Source: Marsupella aquatica
Lineage: Eukaryota > Marchantiophyta
Assembly: GCA_973895155.1 (NCBI GenBank)
Contig: OZ316898.1
Span: 4,030,001-4,094,000, forward strand
Direction: 5' to 3'
Length of the DNA: 64,000 nucleotides
Shown one piece after another: positions 59,401 through 64,000 of the stretch. The notes below the pieces were generated by a model. That model had not been told where the DNA came from, searched no databases, and was given only the letters and a program-made list of their open reading frames with translations. A program made the position numbers and the translations under genes. Within the stretch, counting starts at the first letter, position 1. The number at the start of each line of letters is the position of its first letter.

Positions 59401-60920
59401 TCTTTGCTAAAGCCTCCGCTTCCCTGTGCACCCACCCACGAAAGTCATCTTCTAGTGTTATAACATGACATCTACTGCAAGTTAGGTTCAAAAACCCCCC
59501 ACCATACAAGGACAGCCTAGAGCAATCTCTATGCCTAAATAGTCATTTTATATGTACAATAGAACTTGTGTTAGGATTGTAGACATCAACAGAGACTGCA
59601 ACATCTAAATCCCATACATCATGTCCACCACGCTGATCATGCAAGATACCCTTCACAACATACTTCACATTCTTCCACTCTACATATTCATCCCATATTC
59701 CCCAACAGAGCAAACTTAAACCCACATCAATGTCTATAGACCCAGCTGTACCAGAGCTGCTGCTTGCATTGGAAGCATCCTCCTTGAAGAATTTTAAAAT
59801 TGAATTTTGTGAAGGATGTTAATCCCTCTCATCTGGCTTCCTTGGTCTGCCCCTCTTTCCAGATCTCAATGCAAGTTCAGCAGTATTCTCTCTGGCTTCA
59901 ACTACATCCAGGTGACCCCGACTGACCAAATGTGTCCTCAGGTTGTGGTCCAAAGTTCCTTTCTTACAAACCAAATCCATGATTGCCCCACAGACTTTAC
60001 AAATGAACCTTATAAAGGAACCACTTGTTTGCATTATTGGCTACACCTGGCACAGGAGGCACATGAAATAGCTCATCATCACCTCCACACTCAACATTCA
60101 GAGTCTGGACTATCTCTAGGCCAGTTGTTATGGCCCCCTCATAATCAAACTCAGGCTTCTGTGCAAGATCTGCAGGCTTGACCCCAATCATAGCAATGCC
60201 CCTTCTCTTGCAGTAATTGTCTTTGTGTTTAGCAAAGACAAGGTGCTTGGTCTTAAAATTGCTAAACAAATTAGCAATTGACTTCTTATCTTGGGAATTG
60301 TCTGCCCTCCCATAGACCACTCTGCACTCAAGACACTCCAAATGGCCTCTCACATCCTGTCCTTCATCCCAAGTTCAAATTCTCCAATTATGAGCTTTAT
60401 AACCATTCTTGTGAATCCACTTCTCTAGTCTTATATATTCATCATTCCAGACTTTGACAGCCGCCTGAGACATGAGAAGAGACTCAAAAGAAGCTCTCAT
60501 AGGGGCAGCTTCTTGTAGATGTTCACCCTGGGAAGAGTCCACTCCAACCGATTGGGTGACAGGAGTAGAAATTGATGGAAACTCTGTCCTGGCAGTATGC
60601 AAGGATCCAATTTGTTCAATGACAACAACTTTCCCATCCAATTCAGACAACTCAGTCATTTTCTCACTCTTGACCTTCATGCGACCAGGAAGCCTATAAT
60701 CCTAGAAATCAAAATCAAAATCAACCAAATCAGGAATCCGACTTCGAAAATCAGCTAAAGTTTGTCCTTCTTTGAAGGCCAACACAGCTATAGGTTCTTC
60801 ATCTTTCCCATCAGTCACCACATCCCTTTTCTTGCGCAACAGTTTTACAAACTGGGTAGCCATTTCAATCAATTTGTTAAAGTTAAAGTATGAAGGGGTT
60901 CTGAAAACAATCATAGTCAC
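56429..60920 (-). pseudogene. Unclassified DDE-like transposase gene, decayed by premature stops
   Basis: A long reading frame from about 60920 to 58805, an intron (donor GTATGT near 58804, acceptor at about 58686), then a second exon to 56429. In order: FNFNKLIEMATQFVKLLRKK; a linker; Cys-pair region (GHLECLECRVVYGR); zinc-finger-like CKVCGA...H-H; AT-hook GKRGRPRKP; CSRCH; helical region (KRKLQELLGVAADRKDLRLF); AEDETRI; GFCGHKDEHTCEFGLE; VNPLHVGMPKLAL; ASDGDARRRKL; and GSDCCEIFFSKVGGMSGHER. The Asp, Asp and Glu in AEDETRI, ASDGD and CEIFF are plausible catalytic residues (inference). Six in-frame stops lie at 60702-60704, 60375-60377, 59819-59821, 59543-59545, 59279-59281 and 57107-57109, and frames shift near 60010 and 57350. 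The layout recalls P-element or hAT-type RNase-H transposases with a helical insertion, but I cannot assign a superfamily. Confidence 0.6.
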
Positions 60921-61068
60921 ACAATGAACCTGCCATACAACACAATAAACAAAACAATATAAAGCATATTAGACATTACTCCGAAATACTTGTTGAACAC
61001 AGTTCACATATAATTAGTCCAATGAATAAGTTTGCTCTACCAAAGCATTTCTACCAAACTCAGAAACT
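60921..61068 (-). other. Likely intron between the PHD and transposase reading frames
   Basis: On the minus strand an acceptor TTGTATGGCAG precedes GTTCATTGTGTGACTATG, which opens the transposase frame, so an exon must lie upstream. The PHD frame ending at 61069 is the obvious candidate, but I see no strong donor before its TAG. Confidence 0.35.
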
Positions 61069-61734
61069 CTAAGAGGTATGTGGCTGTGCAGGAACCAATT
61101 CCCCCTCAGGTATTGCATGCCTATGACAATAAATGAAACGCCACCATTCCACATCCCAGTGGTCCCTGCCCTTCACACACCTCCTGAGGTGTTTCACCCC
61201 CCCAGGTGTCTCATCATGACACCAACTGCAAGGGCACCTCCGACACTGTACAAAGTCTTTAATGCCATCCTTGTACACTTTATAGTACTCACAAAAATGC
61301 CTTGGGCACATTAGGTTGTTTGGACTTGCTGGATGAGACCTATGAGGCAGTGCCCCAACCTGAAGTAGCACCCTAAGGCAGCCAGGATGGTAATGAGAAA
61401 AGCAATGAGGGTGGGCACAATGGAGCACAAGGGATTCCTGTGTTGTGGGATGTTCAAATCTGCCAATGAGTCCACAAGCAAAGCATCTAGCTTTGTTGGC
61501 AGCACACAATTCACAAACCCATGGTGCCCTCCAATCATTGGTTTTAGGCAATGTGACAGGAGTGCAAGCAGGCCCTTGCATACCTTTTCCACCAACAAAG
61601 TGAAAATGTCTACTACAAGGCCCATCACAAAAGACGACATCATCTGTCTCATCACAAAAGAAACAACAAGGGGGATCCATGCGGTGGTGCTCCGTAAGGG
61701 AAAATATGTCAATCCTTGGCACATCAGAAGCCAT
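61069..61734 (-). CDS. EDM2-like tandem PHD-finger protein or exon
   Basis: A 221-residue frame from ATG 61734. It shows a first zinc-binding unit (CCFFCDETDDVVFCDGPCSR then HFH...C...WVCELC), a second (CFACGLIGRFEHP ... CAHPHCFSHYHPGCL), then CPRHFC and FVQCRRCPCSWCHDE, ending with WRFIYCHRHAIPEGEL. This order and the FVQCRRCP-type finger followed by a YC-H-I segment fit the extended PHD region of Arabidopsis ENHANCED DOWNY MILDEW 2, a histone-mark reader that affects transposon and heterochromatin-linked transcripts. EDM2 itself is far larger, with methyltransferase-like regions not seen here. It lies just upstream of, and on the same strand as, a transposase frame, so it may be an N-terminal exon of that gene rather than a host gene. 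An upstream candidate exon is at 61887-61996. The frame itself is intact. Confidence 0.65.
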   Translation of the reverse strand: MASDVPRIDIFSLTEHHRMDPPCCFFCDETDDVVFCDGPCSRHFHFVGGKGMQGPACTPVTLPKTNDWRAPWVCELCAANKARCFACGLIGRFEHPTTQESLVLHCAHPHCFSHYHPGCLRVLLQVGALPHRSHPASPNNLMCPRHFCEYYKVYKDGIKDFVQCRRCPCSWCHDETPGGVKHLRRCVKGRDHWDVEWWRFIYCHRHAIPEGELVPAQPHTS

Positions 61735-61886
61735 CTCACCTTGCTGGATAGTGATTTACCTCTGCAAAACAGATGCATTCACTCAGCATCCATTTCACAT
61801 CCCCTCAACATCCATTCTACATTGATAGCGTCCTGAACATAAGCATACCTTTAATCTCTGATGTAATAAGAGATGCAACAACTTAC

Positions 61887-61996
61887 TGGTGATAGTTGAC
61901 TGAGGTCTGCTCCTTCCACAATTTTTGAATGTGAACCCTGACTGTATATTGCTGAAGCTTCTGAAATGCTTCCACTACACCCGCAACAAATCCATC
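61887..61996 (-). other. Candidate upstream exon of the PHD/transposase gene
   Basis: Bounded by an acceptor (CTCTTCTTGCAG) and a very good donor (CACCA then GTAAGT). Reads DGFVAGVVEAFQKLQQYTVR and VHIQKLWKEQTSVNYH without a stop. Joining it to the next acceptor at about 61754 leads into a frame other than the PHD one, so the link is unresolved. Confidence 0.35.
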
Positions 61997-63105
61997 CTGC
62001 AAGAAGAGTTGAGTTAGCATATTAATTTATGAAGAGCTGACTATTTGAGCTAAAGGAAATAAACTAAAGCCAGGTTCATTCCTGCTGGAAAATGATTGCT
62101 TCAAGAAGGAGTTTAAATAGAAAAAGGAAGACACAGGCACATGAAGATCTACAATAAACCATCCAATAAAAAAAATACACAAGAAGAAGAAGGAACAGTA
62201 GCGAACTTTTACAGACAGTACACAATTCCAGTCATGCATGGAAATCTGGATATAAAGTTAAGCAGGGAATCAAACTAGCCATTCAAGTAACTGACTCAAA
62301 ATTTAACATACCTTGGCAACTACTGGTACGTTCTAGATTATAGACTTTAAACAGATCAAAACAAGCTGCACTTTCCTCTTATTGGACAGCTGCACAACAC
62401 AGTGCAACCCAGTGCCATATGAATGTCAATCAAAGCCTTTGCTTTTCGAGTATAAATCATTTCAATCACCATTCATAAGGCAGATCAGTCATTACAAAGT
62501 TTCCAATGCTCAACATTGTATTTGAATAAGTTACTTAGTGAGAGCCTCAGACAAGTGACTTCGACAGCCTATATAGAGAGAGCCACGGCAGTTGTTGCTA
62601 ATCGAGGGCACTACAAGTGCTTCACATTATGCATTTGGAGGACCTTCTGGAAGAGATTATTAAGATCTGTGTACTGATTGTCTACACTATGACAATATTC
62701 CTATGCTTCACGCTCTAGATCTTGTAATCACCCTCGATCACAGCAGGCCAATCACAGCAGCCTGATACAAAATTGCCCCCTGATCAAGACCGTGCTTGAT
62801 GGAAGCAAGGAGCGCAAACAAAGAGAGGAGCTCAATTGAAGCTTCACGATTGGAGGAAGCAGCTTGATGGGCAGCTCAATTGAAGCCGGGAGGAGCTCGA
62901 GAAGAAGGAAAGAGCTCAAACTAGGGCTCAAACGAAAGGAGGAAACTCAATTCATACTCAGCAATTGGAGAGAGCAAAAATCATTTGACTGCAAAGCAAA
63001 GTCTATAGTAGAAGAATAGCAGGGAGAAACTGAGCAAAATAGAATGGGCCGACAGCATTTTGGCTCCAAGATTTCAAATACCTCTTGAGTTGGAATTGCA
63101 AAGAT
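61997..63105. other. 5' flank of the PHD/transposase locus
   Basis: No domain-bearing frame. Purine-rich phrases such as GAAGCTCAATTGAAGC and AGGAGCTC repeat between about 62830 and 62960. I looked for a terminal repeat matching the 55.7-56.4 kb side and found none. Confidence 0.4.
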
Positions 63106-63390
63106 GATCTGTGCTTCTGCCCTTCGCCCCAGCCTTCAAGCACGCCCTTTGCCCCAGCCTTCAATCTCGCCCTTCAAGCTGCTCACGCTTTAGCCCTTCC
63201 AGCTCGCCCCAGCCTTCAATGTCGCCCTTCACCTTCAAGCAGCTCGCCCTTTGCCTTCAAGCTTGCCCTTCAAGCTGCTCGCGTTTAGCCCTTCCAGCTT
63301 GCGGTTTGCCCTTGAAGCTTGCACCAGCCTTCAAGCTCACCTTCAAGCTTGCACTTAGCCCTTCCAGCTTGCCCCAGCTCGATCCCACCA
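63106..63390. repeat. Imperfect minisatellite, CTTCAAGC-rich
   Basis: Built from recurring CAGCCTTCAA, GCTCGCCCTTCAAGCTGCTC and TTAGCCCTTCCAGCTTGC phrases with irregular spacing. Both plus-strand open frames here (Ala/Pro/Ser-rich) are products of this repetition. Confidence 0.7.
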
Positions 63391-63559
63391 GCAGCCGCAA
63401 CTCACACCCGCAGCGCCAATAGTCTCGCCCACAGTGTCACTTGCCCGATCACTTTCAATCCCGATCGACTTCAGCCGGGACTTTAGCTGCACCTCACTCA
63501 CACTTGCAGTTGCCACCTTCGATCAATAGAGCCGTAGCGCCCAGCCTATGTGTAAGCAT

Positions 63560-64000
63560 TCCTTCAAAAAAGGTTGATTGAAGCAATGTCTAGACCCTGA
63601 CCCAAGCTCACATTGATCACGGCCGCAACACCCAGCACCCAGCCCGAACACGACCGTAGCACCTAGATTGCTTGACCACAACCTTTAGACAAACAGAATA
63701 CAGCCGTAGCACCCCTGAGATTGCTAAAAAATTGCCGCAGCACCCTTCAGCTCACATAGGGAACATCTAGCTACAGTTCAAACATTGCAAAGGCACTGCG
63801 CGCATGCATTTCCTTTTGAAAAAAACAAGGCAGCACCATCACAAGCTTTGCGTAGCTTGATTTCCTTAAAAAAAATGAGACAGCACCCTCACCATACGTA
63901 CGCGCATGCAGTTCCTTCAAAAAAACCACGAGGCAGCAAGCACAAAGCGCCTACTTTGCGGCTCCCTTGTGCACTCCCTTTGCAAAATGGGAGTCTTTTG
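63560..64000. repeat. Low-complexity repeats at the right edge
   Basis: CCGTAGCACCC or CCGCAGCACCC recurs about five times between 63600 and 63750. A ~55-base unit with TTCCTT, A7-8, and GAGGCAGCACC or GACAGCACC recurs about three times between 63800 and 63940. No gene. Confidence 0.55.

Noticed and set aside
63085-63422. Ala/Pro/Ser-rich plus-strand frames
   Set aside because: Generated by the CTTCAAGC-rich minisatellite; no domain, no splice or start support.
1-64000. CRISPR arrays, bacterial operons, phage genes
   Set aside because: The tandem repeats lack unique spacers of regular size, the genes have GT-AG introns, and the gene set is that of a plant nucleus. The GyrB is of the organelle-targeted plant type.

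Overview
This window looks like nuclear DNA of a land plant, probably a repeat-rich, seed-free or otherwise slowly evolving lineage; I cannot name the species. The plant assignment rests on a LUX/PCL1-type GARP clock transcription factor, an organelle-type DNA gyrase B with a long N-terminal leader, a plant PQT3/RBBP6-like DWNN E3 ligase, GT-AG introns, a Ty1-copia remnant and tRNA-derived SINE-like pieces. There are no operons, and genes are sparse islands in repeat-derived DNA.

Layout. 0-4.3 kb: a possible 3' end of a gene, then mostly unassigned sequence. 4.3-6.85 kb (+): a six-exon dipeptide epimerase of the enolase superfamily, whose exon phases I could join into one 460-residue frame. 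7.2-7.5 kb: short tandem and inverted repeats. 8.0-10.4 kb (-): an intronless DNA gyrase subunit B gene. 11.85-16.08 kb: copy 1 of a ~4.2 kb duplicated segment carrying a broken DWNN/zinc-knuckle/RING gene. 17.1-17.6 kb (-): a decayed F-box fragment. 19.2-22.5 kb (+): an eight-exon Kolobok-like transposase gene with an internal SAP domain and a single premature stop. 24.8-26.3 kb (+): a truncated cytochrome P450 pseudogene. 26.9-28.7 kb: tRNA-like repeats, a terminal-inverted-repeat element and a small poly-G-ended MITE. 29.17-33.31 kb: copy 2 of the duplicated segment, with the intact DWNN gene. 35.8-36.2 kb (-): a small DUF1294 membrane protein. 39.3-40.7 kb (-): LUX/PCL1-like. 41-49 kb: gene-poor, repeat-like DNA including a MITE with a perfect 8-bp target-site duplication. 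49.5-51.4 kb (-): a long coiled-coil protein of unknown family next to a GC-rich block of repeated palindromes. 53.5-55.7 kb (+): a decayed Ty1-copia gag-protease-integrase remnant. 56.4-62.0 kb (-): a decayed, unclassified DDE-like transposase gene with a zinc finger and AT-hook, directly downstream of an EDM2-like PHD-finger reading frame. 62-64 kb: low-complexity repeats.

How it fits together. The recognisable host genes are unrelated housekeeping or regulatory genes: organelle DNA topology, peptide or amino-acid epimerisation, the circadian evening complex, ubiquitination, and a small membrane protein. The rest is mainly the product of mobile DNA. The two items most worth follow-up are the near-intact Kolobok-like/SAP transposase gene, and the PHD-plus-transposase locus, where each of six premature stops is one transition away from a sense codon. 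That pattern is what decay of methylated cytosines in a silenced transposon would produce.
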